Shown here: one piece after another, positions 9,319-19,812 of the stretch
How the letters are laid out: every line of letters starts with the position of its first letter
Numbering within the stretch: position 1 is the first letter of the stretch
Notes under the pieces: generated by a model
What the model saw: the letters and a program-made list of their open reading frames with translations, nothing else
Told to the model about the DNA's origin: nothing
The model's database searches: none
Translations under genes and position numbers: made by a program
Source: Phoma sp. XZ068
Lineage: Eukaryota; Ascomycota; Dothideomycetes; Pleosporales; Didymellaceae
Length of the DNA: 64,000 nucleotides
Reading direction: 5' to 3'
Assembly: GCA_004835665.1 (NCBI GenBank)
Contig: RBKR01000019.1
Location: forward strand, 496,001-560,000

Positions 9319-12300
9319 GGCGGGCGCGGTGGTGAGGGAGAGTGCGGGTGGTGAGGCGGTGGGCGGCGGTGGGTGAGATGCCAAAAAGTTGGCGATGGGT
9401 GCCGCGTTGCTGGAGCGCGGACAGCGCAGCAAGCAAACCGGGCAGCGGCGGCGCGATTACGGATTAAGATGGCGGCAGAAACGAGCGTGCGGTGTCGAAG
9501 GACTCGTTCACCAGGGCGACATGAACAAATCGAGGGAGTGGTGGGCGAGAGCGGGCGAGGGAAGGATAGTTGGACAACGCAAAGGCGCAACGGTCGCGAC
9601 GGCGGAAGGCGGGAAGCAGCCACACGGCGATAGGATGGCGTCGGAAAGTGCCAATGGGCGTGGGCGGTGCAGCGCAGGTGTCACGGCAGACTCAGTGCGC
9701 AGCAAGTGGGAAGCGAGCGGACGCTGGCAGCGAGCAGAGGGGAAGGGAATGCACCGAGGGCAAGCTGAGCGCGGCTGCTGGAGATGGGAATGGGCGGAGA
9801 GCACGCGGAGGAGAGGGCGCGCGCTGGTAGGCTCGTCGAGGGAGGCAGCGCTGCTCTCAGCGAGCTTGATTTGCTTGATACCCGTTCACTGCAGGCTGCA
9901 CCAGCGCCCGCCGCCTGGATCCTGCCCGCTAGCCTGGCCTGCCCGTAGTGCTGCACTTATCGCTCGACAGACGCCTAGCCGTCCGGCCTACGCTGATGCA
10001 TTTGAAGATTATGGCGGGGCCGTGCCCAGTGCCGTCATTGTTTTGCTCTGCGCACCTGTCGCAGCTGTGCAGCCACCGTCTGGCAGGCGCACATGCACCT
10101 CTCCGCTGCGTGGCCCAGCTGCTGCTACAGCAATTACGCTGCATGCACTGGAGCGCGGCCAGCTGTCAACCCATTGCGCGGTCGCACGCCTGGCCTGCGA
10201 GCGCGCGACGCCTGGATTCGCGGACAGCTCGATCGTCCGGAACCGAGCATTGCGTGGTAAGCAGCTACCTCCAACCCTGCCGCTGTGCTTGCGCGGCGTC
10301 CCGGGCAGGCTGGAGATCCGCCCGCAAGAATCCCAGATCTCAGGTGCCTATCAGGGGGAGACGGGCCACCATGGCTGCACCACCGGGGGGCACACTGTCC
10401 ACAGCACAATGCCGCACTGCGACGTCTGCAGCGTGTGCAATTGCGCGCCCCTTGGCGGCCTCGTGCCTCTGCAGTCCTGGTAGCCCCGTACACCGTACCG
10501 CCGCGTGCCTGCGCGCGAACTCAACAGGCCACCAGCAGCCAATTAAGAAATCTCTGCCGCCCGGTGCTGCGGCAGTTCAACGCTCCTGACGTCGGCGGAC
10601 GACTTCGCGTACAAAGTCTCTGCCAAGCCCAGCCAAAATACGATTCCTGTCCAATTTAGTCTCGTGCACGGTCTGACACGTCCACTTCCTGGGTCAACCT
10701 CTCAACCGCAGCTGTAAATCTCACAAACTGGGAATGGTTCCGTCCGAGATAGACACCGCCGTTGAGCAGCATTAATCTCCCTATCACGCCTCTGACAGCA
10801 TTCCCATCCTTGTTTGGAACGCTCGTCGTCCGCAGTTGGAGCCAGCTTTATTGCCAGGGGAAGCCGGAGCGTTGGGCGGGCCCCCCTTTTGAGTTTGCAA
10901 GCTCGATGTGAAAGCGGGATTCCCGCATCAGCGGCGAGTGTACAGCGAATGAGCTAGCGTGCATACGTTGAAAGAGCCAGCGGCACGCCTCGCAGACCGA
11001 GCCCGAGAGTTTCGCGGCTTGGCACCGTTTTTGAAGGACTATGATCAAGATTGAACTGAACACATGCACGTCGAATTGCAGCTCCCAACATCATCAATTG
11101 ACACAATGACAGGTGCTGTCACAATGTGACGACCGCTTGACGATCGCTTGTTCATGGGAGAAGGTAATGTCAACGATTGCGGCTCTGGAGGTCTGGTTGC
11201 AGCCAACAGTGTGACACCAAGCTGGAAGCCTTGCCAAGCACTGCACACGCAGCTATTCACGACCACCAAGTCCGTGAGCACCTTGAAATCGACGACCACT
11301 GCTCCACACGACCAATTGTGCGTCGTCCATTCTGCAAGCGAGAAGACCGGGTCGGCGCCGTCGCTTTGGACCCACTAATATCGAGATTCAGTTCCAGTCG
11401 ATACATTCCATATCGCCCTCGATCTTGCGGGTGTCACAACAGGTTTCCACGACAGGTTTCCACAACAATTCAAACCTTGTAACAAGAGACTGGATGAATC
11501 ATGAACTTGTGCACAACCTTGCTTGTCACAATGTGTTCTACACTCCCTGACTCAAAGAAAATATGCCAACTCTCGGAGCCCGAGCTGTCCCAATCAGGAA
11601 ATGAGAATTATTGACACTCTTGACAGCGGGATGCCACGCGCCGACCCCCAAACCCACGTTCAACCTACTCTCGGCACTACCAAAGCACGTGTTGTCTAGG
11701 TATACCAGAGACTCTTTCGGGTGCACGTTCATGTGTAAGAGTAGTGAGTTCGAACCGCGGCTGAACCTAGATACGCAGTGCTCGACAACCCTCAGTTCCT
11801 TGAGCTCCACTCCCAAGCTTCCGGTTAAGCAGTCATAACAGCTGCGCCGGTTCGATATCGGGCCTTACGTTGAGTCTTGCATCGACCAGGTTCAAGGTTC
11901 CCTGCAAAATCCTGCCTTGGCTCACAACACTCAACAGGGCCTACAAAATGCTTTCAAGCGGCAGAGCCTCGACGCGGGAAATGCGGGTGCAATGTTCACA
12001 GCATTCTGATCTACAACACGTCCACCGACGCGAAACTCCTGCCCTGTTAGATCAGAGTGATTGCGCGCTAAGCCCACGCTCGAAATAGAACCAACAGCCC
12101 ATTTGCAAATCCCTCCCGAAAGGCTTGTTGGCAATGATGCAAGCTTGCCACGTCTGCGGGTGTCCTCTCCAATGCAATTATTCGGAGCGCGTCACAATTC
12201 TTCACAGAAATGCACGAAAACTGTGCAACACGTCGAATCATACGAAACCACGCCTTTCAGCCTTTCGGCACTTTTTTTTCAAGATTGAGACCCAGCTAAC

Positions 12301-13572
12301 CGAAACAAGCTCCATCACCTCGTGCTCTCCTGAACCAGGCTGAACGTAAACGCCTCCGCGGCGGCGCCCCACTATGCACCGGCTGCCCGTCGTCGATCGT
12401 ATGTCATCGCCCACTTTTGTTTCCTGATGGACGCGTTTGCGACCCACGGCCAGACCAATGCGCGCGGCAGGCCAGCTGGCCAGAAAACTATAGTAATCTC
12501 ACGTCTGATTAACATCGACGTCTCAATTTGTAACAATGGACTGACCCGCAAGACTGCATGTGATGAGGGGGGACCGCAACCTTTACGAAAAAGGTCGTGC
12601 ATGAAGCACGTGTCAACAGCTCAAACCTGCAGTACCAAAGGAAGCACCATCACCCCAGAAAAACCAATAAACACCGCATCCCGCGCGTCAATTCAAATGC
12701 ATAGCAACGGCCTAGGCATCTGAAATCGCAATTTCGACAAGTATTGCTATAAAAGCGGAAGGATGCGGATGCTCTTTACTCCGAGCGCTCACGCCGAACG
12801 CGAACGGTGGAAGATCCTTGCGATTATCAACTGTTCGCATAGCTACTGGCAGAGCTCACCTCATCTATACAACCTGTTATTAAGAAAGGAGACACGCGGA
12901 TACCCCAACTGCCGAGCGGCAATTATAGACATACCCTGGCATTGGCTCGCTTGTATCTACATGTTTATACAATACATTGCCACTGATCAACAGCACCTCC
13001 TTCACCATCACCGTGCCCTCTGACAGTCAAAAAGGGATGTGTGGTATTGGACAAGTACTGTAGAGGATCCGCACTATGCTCCACCCCTGCGACATTCCTC
13101 GCATGCAAACGTGATATTCGAACGCATCGCCACTGATCAGCATCAGCGCGAGAGAAAGGAGGGAGACGTGCAGGAGATAAGGTTCGCCTACGTGCCGCGG
13201 GGACTATTTGGTAATTTTGATTCAGGTGGGAGTCTGGAGAAGCATTGGTTGGGCTGCAGGACCCTGGTGCTCATCTTACGTGTCGCGGCTCGAAGGCGTG
13301 TAGGACCGGATGGCTGGGGCGACAGAGTGGTTATGGCTCGATTGAATGGTTAGACTGTATTGCCGTGATGTAAGCATGCGTGTGAGCTGATTCGGTTTGT
13401 CGCTGGTGAGGTGATTGCAGTCCAGTTCTTGAACTCAAGCAACAGTCAACTGGTGCCAACCGTATGCCAGGGTATGGTGCCTTCAGAAGTGTATTCGCGT
13501 AAGGCGTCGCGTGGTATCATAATGCTTCATCAATCGTACAGTCCTCAAGATGCTCTCTTCCCTTCCTAACCA
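9319..13572. other. 4.25-kb gene-free stretch
   Basis: The longest gap in the window. The left part (to about 10,600) is strongly GC-rich, so long chance frames appear on both strands (for example 9389-10483), but none has protein-like composition, splice context or a recognisable motif. The right part has ordinary composition. A TATAAAAG lies at 12748-12755 on the plus strand, and a short phrase (GCCACTGATCA) recurs near 12979 and 13129. No RNA gene was recognised. Confidence 0.5.
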
Positions 13573-14562
13573 TCACCCTACATGTCCATTCCCTTTCACC
13601 TCACCACCCAACAGATCCCCAATACCAATCCACTTCCTCACAAGGAACGCGCCTTGAGGCTTCAACTTCCTATAATACATCTCCTCCTTGCCGAGAATCT
13701 CAAAGTTGCGCTTCTTGTACCACTCCAGTCCCTCGTCGTTCGCCTCCCACACGTGCGCTGTCACGCATCGCACGCCGTGCTCTGCTGCCGCCTTCTTGAC
13801 GACGCCTTGCAGCAAGTGCATCGCGATGCCGTGCGTGCGGTATGGTGACAGGATGCCAATGGTGCTGATGTAGAGTTGCGACGAGGGGAGGAGACGGCAT
13901 CGAATTGCGCCGATGAGGCGGGGTTTCGCTTTCGCTTTCTCGTCTTCTGGGGCGTCTTCTGGGGTGGAGTGCCAGAGGGCGATGAGGGTTATGCTGTGGT
14001 GCGGTTCGGTCATTGTCTCTTTGTAGAACGACTCGGGGTAGGGTATGGGGAGCGTGAGCGCATTGAGGCGTTTGAAGGCGTCGAGGTGCTCGTCGGTGAG
14101 GGGTGCTAGCTCGACGTTTGGTAGGAGGGGCCGCAGTGCGAAGAGCGATGGTAGTGTAGACATGGCGTTCGGTATGGGAGGGGCGCCGTTTGCTGTCGAG
14201 GGTGTCTCGGTCGTTGTGGGTGGTGTATCGCTTGCAAGCCCAAGCGGCGTTGGCACTCTCGAGATGCTCGCAGGCGTGCCTGTTGCTGAAGGTCGGGGGC
14301 TCTTCTTGGATCGAGGCCGTGACGATGGTGCTGACAGGAAGTCCTCTGGTATATCGTTCCATTGCTCTGTCGTCTTGGGGATTGGTGTCGTGCTTGAGGG
14401 TGCGCGATTCATTGGCATGCGGGGAGGTGCCGAGACAGACTTCGGGGGTGGTGGAGGTCGTTTTGGTAATGTCGAAGCTGCTGGCGGCGGCGGTGGAGGC
14501 TGGGTATTCTCCTTGCTCGCTGCCGGCTTCTTGAGCCATCCTGACAAGGAGGACTGTAGCAT
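13573..14562 (-). CDS. GNAT acetyltransferase, NAA50-like
   Basis: Single exon, 329 residues from ATG 14562 (MLQSSLSGWLKKPA). Residues 1 to about 140 are disordered and rich in proline and serine. The C-terminal GNAT domain begins near FALRPLLPNVELAPL and contains LNALTLPIPYPESFYKE, IGAIRCRL, the acetyl-CoA loop PYRTHGIAMHLL (RxxGxA) and HVWEANDEGLEWYKKRNFEILG. NALTLPIPYPESFY is typical of NAA50, which acetylates protein N-termini and works near cohesin. The N-terminal QSSLSGWL resembles a PCNA-interacting box. The frame continues 48 codons further upstream to 14706, but that part has no protein-like character. It is divergent from MIC19. Confidence 0.8.
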   Translation of the reverse strand: MLQSSLSGWLKKPAASKENTQPPPPPPAASTLPKRPPPPPKSVSAPPRMPMNRAPSSTTPIPKTTEQWNDIPEDFLSAPSSRPRSKKSPRPSATGTPASISRVPTPLGLASDTPPTTTETPSTANGAPPIPNAMSTLPSLFALRPLLPNVELAPLTDEHLDAFKRLNALTLPIPYPESFYKETMTEPHHSITLIALWHSTPEDAPEDEKAKAKPRLIGAIRCRLLPSSQLYISTIGILSPYRTHGIAMHLLQGVVKKAAAEHGVRCVTAHVWEANDEGLEWYKKRNFEILGKEEMYYRKLKPQGAFLVRKWIGIGDLLGGEVKGNGHVG

Positions 14563-14887
14563 GTCTGAGGATGGTGTTCGCGTCGCGGGAATCCAAAAGT
14601 GTTGTAGGCAGATGAAATTGTGGCGACAGGAGGACGCTGGGAAATAATATGTTTGCGTGGATTTGTAGTTGGGGTCGCGGTGGTCAGCTGAGCTGCCAGA
14701 CCACAAGGACAGATATCGTGTTGTTGAGTTCTAGACATGGCGTCAACTTTCTGGTGAATCCAACATTCCGCGCCGATCGTTGCTGAATTCGTCATAGCGC
14801 GTGCAGCCCTCGGCCAAGCCCTGAGCTCCGACTTCTCCCAGCAGCTGCATCATCGCGTTGGCATCCCGCACCTCCGACCGCAGCAAC
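14563..14887. promoter_or_regulatory. shared upstream region of the NAA50-like gene and MIC19
   Basis: 325 bp between two divergent start codons, so it should hold both promoters. I see no specific element I would name. Confidence 0.5.
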
Positions 14888-15598
14888 ATGGGCGCAGAGA
14901 ACTCGAAACCCTCCTCGGAGGTCAAGCAGCATGTCTTCTCCACGTACGTGAAATTCCGCCGGTCCAATGGCTCTTGTGACTTGCCCACGGCGCAGTATGA
15001 AAGTGATATTTAGCTGCTGATAAGTTTGCGCGCAGAGATCATCCCGTTCGGTTCTCGAATGGACTGGTAGACTCGCTGCAGAAAAACACCTTCGTAAGTC
15101 GCTCGGCGATTGTAGCACAACAGACGATGCATGGCGGCTAATTCGGCCCAGACGGATGCCACGCGCTCGAAAGCGCAAGAGTTGCAGTACCAGGAGCGCC
15201 TGACGGCCGAACTCGAGAAGCTGCGCGAGCAAGCATCGCAGGACTTCTCCAAGTTCAGCGAGACCCTCTCCGGCGAGGAGCCCCAGCAGTCGGAACCCTC
15301 CTTCACAGAGAAGCTCGTCGATGCTACATCATCCTCGTCCACCCTCGCCGAAAAGAAGAAGCAGCAGGAAATGAGCAGGACAAGCGTCACAAAGGAGATT
15401 GAGCAGCTGCGCGCGAAGCTCGAGCAGAGGAAGAAGCTGGAGCAGGTCGACGCGGACCTAAACAAGGCCAAGGAGGATGTTGTCACATGCTTGAGGATGC
15501 ACGACCGCCGACCGCTGGACTGCTGGAAAGAGGTCGAGACATTCAAGAGGGAAGTGGGAAGGCTGGAGAAGGAGTTCGTCGAGAGGACGATTCGATGA
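14888..15598 (+). CDS. MIC19: MICOS complex subunit MIC19
   Basis: Exons: 14888-14943, 15036-15093, 15152-15598; 186 residues, normal for fungal MIC19 (DUF1690). It shapes cristae junctions at the inner mitochondrial membrane. It starts MGAENSKPS, where Gly2 fits N-myristoylation as in the animal homologue CHCHD3. HPVRFSNGLVDSLQ and TDATRSKAQELQ, which match the family pattern, are each split by introns. A long charged coiled coil follows. The C-terminal pair C151 and C162 (CX10C) fits oxidation in the intermembrane space. The longest single frame alone (15131-15598) would miss the two 5' exons. Confidence 0.9.
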
Positions 15599-16054
15599 GC
15601 CATGATATACGCCAACACGTGCGTACCACCGATGTTAAGACAAGCTCGGCGAATTGGGTTCTGTACAGATAGAGTGGGCTTGTAAAAGTGACCCATGAGC
15701 GCCTTCCTATTCCTTCACATGTTCATTTGGTTTCCGAATCTTTTTGCAACAGTCCTACTTCTTTCCTTTACCTGTGCCCTTCACCTTCATCGCACTTCTT
15801 CTACTGTTCAGGTTTCCCATTTGTCCTGCCTCACGTAGGCTCATATTCACCTCGCGTCCCACAATCTTGCACCCGAGGCATTCATACCTGGCTCACATTC
15901 ACCGCATCGTCATCACAATGGGACCAGTCTTCACCTTCACCACGAGTGTTGATACTCGCTTATTGCAAACAACTCTACTGCCCACATATGGTGATTTCGC
16001 CCACACTCTCGGATCTGTGCCAATTCTCACTCTATCTGACCGCACCCACCTCGC
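15599..16054. other. intergenic between MIC19 and the RID gene
   Basis: 456 bp. The second half is very pyrimidine-rich on the plus strand, as in a fungal promoter or 5' leader of the RID gene. The ATG at 15918 opens a short frame that ends at 16158 in another frame and would act as an upstream ORF if transcribed. Confidence 0.4.
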
Positions 16055-18551
16055 ATGTGCGACGTTACAGGCGACGCAATGGCAGGCCGCACGCTCGCCG
16101 ACGCAATATCTCTGCTTGAGGACGAGAAAGACGAGCGTCCCGAGGCCGCGACCGAAATAGATGTTCAGGCGTATGGTATGTCTTCTAACCTGGCCTGGTA
16201 GAATTTCTCATCATTGATGTCCTGCAGACTCAGATGAAGCCTATGAAAGCGAAGACGATGGCCACGAATATATCACAATCGATGACGAAGACGAGGGCTT
16301 ACCTGCTTCACCAATCGCAAGCCCTCGCCCTTGCCTTGAAACTCCCACTGACTTTGAACTACCTTCTCTCACCGTCGACTGCGGGCAAATCCGTCCAGGT
16401 GTTGTTGTCGAACTTTACGACCGGTCCGGGCGCGCGAGGGATGGCTTGATCAGCGGCGATTTCCTTCTCGTTCGTGCAATCATCGAAAGCGTTGAAACAG
16501 AACAGATCGTGCTGCGAGGATATCGAATGAGACGTTGCTCGTACCTTCGACCTCTCTTCGACGGTAAGTATCTCGTGGTTTATGCCGTACCTACCACTGA
16601 CAGAAACCTAGCTAAACTCAATGATCTCTTCATGCTTATACATACAACCCGCGAAGATGACCGCCCTGCATTTGTCCAGGGTTTAGAAGATATTCAACCC
16701 GAGGAAGTCGTTCGCCTGCGCAAATGCGTCTTCACGCACCTTCCTTCCGCGATCCTTGGCCTTCGCCACGTAAACTCTATAGTTCCAGCACGACTCGTCA
16801 ATGACCATTATGCTCTGAGGTCGTGGATGTTCGGGAAAGGAACGCTCATCTGCAGGTGGATGCACATTGTTGAGGTCTACGATCGTAAGAAAGGGACGTC
16901 GTATGGTGGTGAGGTAAGACTCTTATACAAACGAGAGGGTAGAGACTTTACAGAAGACGAAGTCCCAGAACGATTTGCAGGTGGCCCTACTACGACACAT
17001 AAGCCATCGCCATCCACGCCCACATCCGACTCAGCGCCCAACTCCAAACGCAAACGTGTGAGATGTACAGAAATCGTCGAACTCCCAGCATCTAAGCGCT
17101 TCCAGCAGCATCCGCAGAGGCGCACGACATACAAAATTGGTGACGGATTTTGCGGTTGTGGCGGCACTTCAGAAGGTGCAAAACAAGCCGGGCTCAAGAT
17201 TCTCTGGGCTCTGGAGAAGGACCCTACCGCCATGGAAGCGTACAGAAAAAACTTTCCTGGCGTTAAGCATCTTGAGATGGATGCCTGGCATTTTCCGCAT
17301 ATTGCCAAGCGTTGTATCCACGGCGTGGATATCGTTCACTTCTCCTGTCCCTGCCAGTACTGGGCTGAGTGCAAGTCAGTGCAAATTGGTCATTTTTGTT
17401 TTACCCTTGCTAATTATTATGCAGCACGGTTCATGGTGTCAACGACCAGGCAAACATGGAGACGATATACATACCATATGGCTGGCTTTTAAAGCTCCGA
17501 CCTCGTCTTTTCACTATGGAGCAGACCTCCGGTCTAATAAAAAAAGGGAAACACCGACTGAATTTTCGGCAACTCCTGAACGATTTTTTGTGCGCTGGGT
17601 ACAACGTTAGATATAGAGTTCAGAATTCAGCTTGGTTCGGTGTAGCCCAGCAACGACGGAGACTCATATTTCTCGGCGCTAAGTAAGAAACCCAGTACTT
17701 TTAAGTAAACTTGGCTAACGTGTGACAGGATTGGCCAACCTCTACCACCATTCCCCCAGCCAGAATATGGTCCGTCGAACTCGGGTCTCAAACGTTATAT
17801 AACGATTGAGGATGCGTTGCGGCCGCTTTCGCGAATTGAAGCCCGACTGGTGCACCACAAATACCATCGAAAAGATCAAGAAAAGAAGATGGACCGACCT
17901 CCCGTGGACCCCCATGTCACCATGGCAAATTGTATCACGACCAGTGGCGGCGACAACGCACACTACTCTGGAAAACGCGCAATGACCGTCCTAGAATTGG
18001 CTGCACTCCAAGGGTTCTCGCCAGAATTCCAGTTCGCGGGATCCGTTCGCGAGGCCAAACGTCAATGCGGAAATGCATGGCCGCCCGTGGCAGGTAGAAA
18101 GTACTTTCTCTTGTGTGCGGCCACTATGGAGGCATTTGACAACGGTCTCATCGAAGCTGAGGACGACATCCAAGATCTTGACGCTTTTCTCAAGAAGAAG
18201 GGAATCGTGATTGAAAAGCAGATCATCGACGTCGACAGACCCCTGGCAAGGTCTCACACCGCGCACTCTATACCTCCATATAGATACCTGTCACGATTGG
18301 AGGAGACCGTCAAACCGAGAGTACCACTGATCCTGTGGGCACGAAAGAGTGAAGTACAGGCACGCCCTCCAAGAGCTAGACGAATAGCGAGATCATCAGT
18401 CGCTGGATTGGATGGAGCCGCAGATAATCGTCGTTCACGAACGCTTTCAATTAGACCTCGAGAACGAACAGCGATACCGGTGGTACAGATTGACGATGAT
18501 GAGGACGATGATGAAGTTCAATTCCTCGGTATTGTTCGAAAAAGAAGATGA
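16055..18551 (+). CDS. rid: RID/Masc1-type putative cytosine-5 DNA methyltransferase
   Basis: Exons: 16055-16175, 16228-16563, 16612-17374, 17425-17682, 17729-18551; 766 residues. RID is needed for repeat-induced point mutation in Neurospora, and Masc1 for methylation induced premeiotically in Ascobolus. Visible parts: acidic N-terminus, a BAH-like segment (GLISGDFLLVRAI, about residue 125), motif I DGFCGCGGTSEGAKQAG (about 330), motif IV SCPCQYW (about 397) with the catalytic Cys, MEQTSG (about 438; the EQT that marks this subfamily where most enzymes have ENV), FGVAQQRRRLIFLGAK, and motifs IX-X TVLELAALQGFSPEF and QCGNAW (about 605). The 48-nt in-frame segment 16564-16611 (GTAAGT...CCTAG) is open but I treat it as an intron. 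In-frame ATGs are at 16055 and 16079; a TGA lies just upstream. Confidence 0.9.
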
Positions 18552-18891
18552 GGTGGCTCAAAACATTACGTGTTGCTTGAGCGAGATGTTGACAGGGTTA
18601 CCAACGTCATGAGAGTCCATCACAGCTTTATCGAGACAGCTCACAATTCTGCGATGTCTGTGCAGCACTTTTTCAAGAAGAATGGCGCATGACGCATATT
18701 ACGAGCTTAATGTAGCTGGATGAGAACAAAAAGCACACTTTCACATTGCGCCTACAACCTATGCGTGATATCTATATGGCTAACTATGCTCCAACCCCAG
18801 TGACGCCCAAAATTCTTCAAAATCCATTGCTGTCCTTTTACGAACACAGGTATCATCAAATCATCATAATCTACTGTCGTGCCACTCAACA
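18552..18891. other. tail-to-tail intergenic stretch
   Basis: 340 bp between the RID stop and the stop of the next, convergent gene. Nothing recognised. Confidence 0.5.
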
Positions 18892-19812
18892 TCACTTCAT
18901 CGATGACACAAGTCGCCTTGCCTCCTGGACCACGCCAACCGACTCGCGGCGCTCCCCTTCCGATGAAATAACACTCTCGTTCGTTTCCTCCTCCTCGGCC
19001 TCCTCTAGCTCCTCATCACTGAACCCTTCCAGCATGGCCTTGATTTTTATCTCGCTTCTCGCAAACACCGTCTGACCTGCCAAGAAAAGTAGCCCCCTTT
19101 TGCACAACTCGTTTTTCTCAATGTTGAAGTTGAAATCTGACTCCGGGAATGTGAAGCCAACTGATATGTTCCTCACTGCAACAAGCTCTGACACAGCCTT
19201 TGTGAACCGCTGATTGCCTTCAATAACATGAAACCCCGTCAACACCTTCTTCATGTCCAGAGAATCGTCCAAGCGCTCGTCATCTGCTGATAGTGCGCCA
19301 AATACCTCGTCACTGAAGCTCGCATACGGCCGTGTATCCGCCCTGAAGCTCAGACTCAGTAACGTCGACTTGACGAATGTGAGGAGGTGTGTCAGGTTCA
19401 TGATGTATCGCTCCGCAGCCGGGCATATAGGTTTCCATCCGCCAGCACCCGGTCCCGATCTTAACTTCTTGGGGTAGTACAGTGGATCGATTTCCAGGTG
19501 CCGTATCAGTGGAAGATCTCTGACTTGTAGGGGTGGTTCGAATGCGCCGGACCCTTCGACATCGTCGTCGCTTTGGCTCGGTAATGAGGAGATGTAGAAG
19601 ATGTTCTTGCCGAAGAAAACATTCCTTGCTTCCGCATAAATCTGCTGGTTGACTTGGAGGATTCTCGTATCCAACCCATATCTGGTATTTCGCCGCGCAG
19701 TGGTTCCCTTCAAAGGTGTGTTTGCAACGAGGAGGTAGTCGTAGATGCGCAGGCGAAGCTCAGGCGGGAGCATGTCGAGGAAAGGAGATCTCGCGGTGGA
19801 AGCCATGTTCAA
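18892..19812 (-). CDS. F-box-like/2EXR-type hypothetical protein
   Basis: Single exon, 306 residues. The N-terminus has FLDMLPPELRLRIYDYLL followed by ILQVNQQIYAEARNVFF, the pattern of the large fungal family annotated as F-box-like or 2EXR proteins, many of unknown job. The middle is globular; the end is acidic (EELEEAEEEET). ATG 19812 (MNMAST) or ATG 19806 may be used. It is convergent with the RID gene. A ubiquitin-ligase adaptor role is possible but not shown. Confidence 0.75.
   Translation of the reverse strand: MNMASTARSPFLDMLPPELRLRIYDYLLVANTPLKGTTARRNTRYGLDTRILQVNQQIYAEARNVFFGKNIFYISSLPSQSDDDVEGSGAFEPPLQVRDLPLIRHLEIDPLYYPKKLRSGPGAGGWKPICPAAERYIMNLTHLLTFVKSTLLSLSFRADTRPYASFSDEVFGALSADDERLDDSLDMKKVLTGFHVIEGNQRFTKAVSELVAVRNISVGFTFPESDFNFNIEKNELCKRGLLFLAGQTVFARSEIKIKAMLEGFSDEELEEAEEEETNESVISSEGERRESVGVVQEARRLVSSMK

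Noticed and set aside
9389..10483. 364-codon plus-strand frame in the GC-rich gap
   Set aside because: High GC gives long chance frames on several phases here; the product has no motif or plausible composition, and overlapping frames of similar quality exist on both strands.
11736..11766. TTCGAA-containing T-loop-like sequence that might mark a second tRNA
   Set aside because: The flanking bases cannot form a T-stem on either strand and there is no acceptor stem.
16564..16603. Alternative RID acceptor CTGACAG
   Set aside because: It would bring a TAG into frame two codons later.
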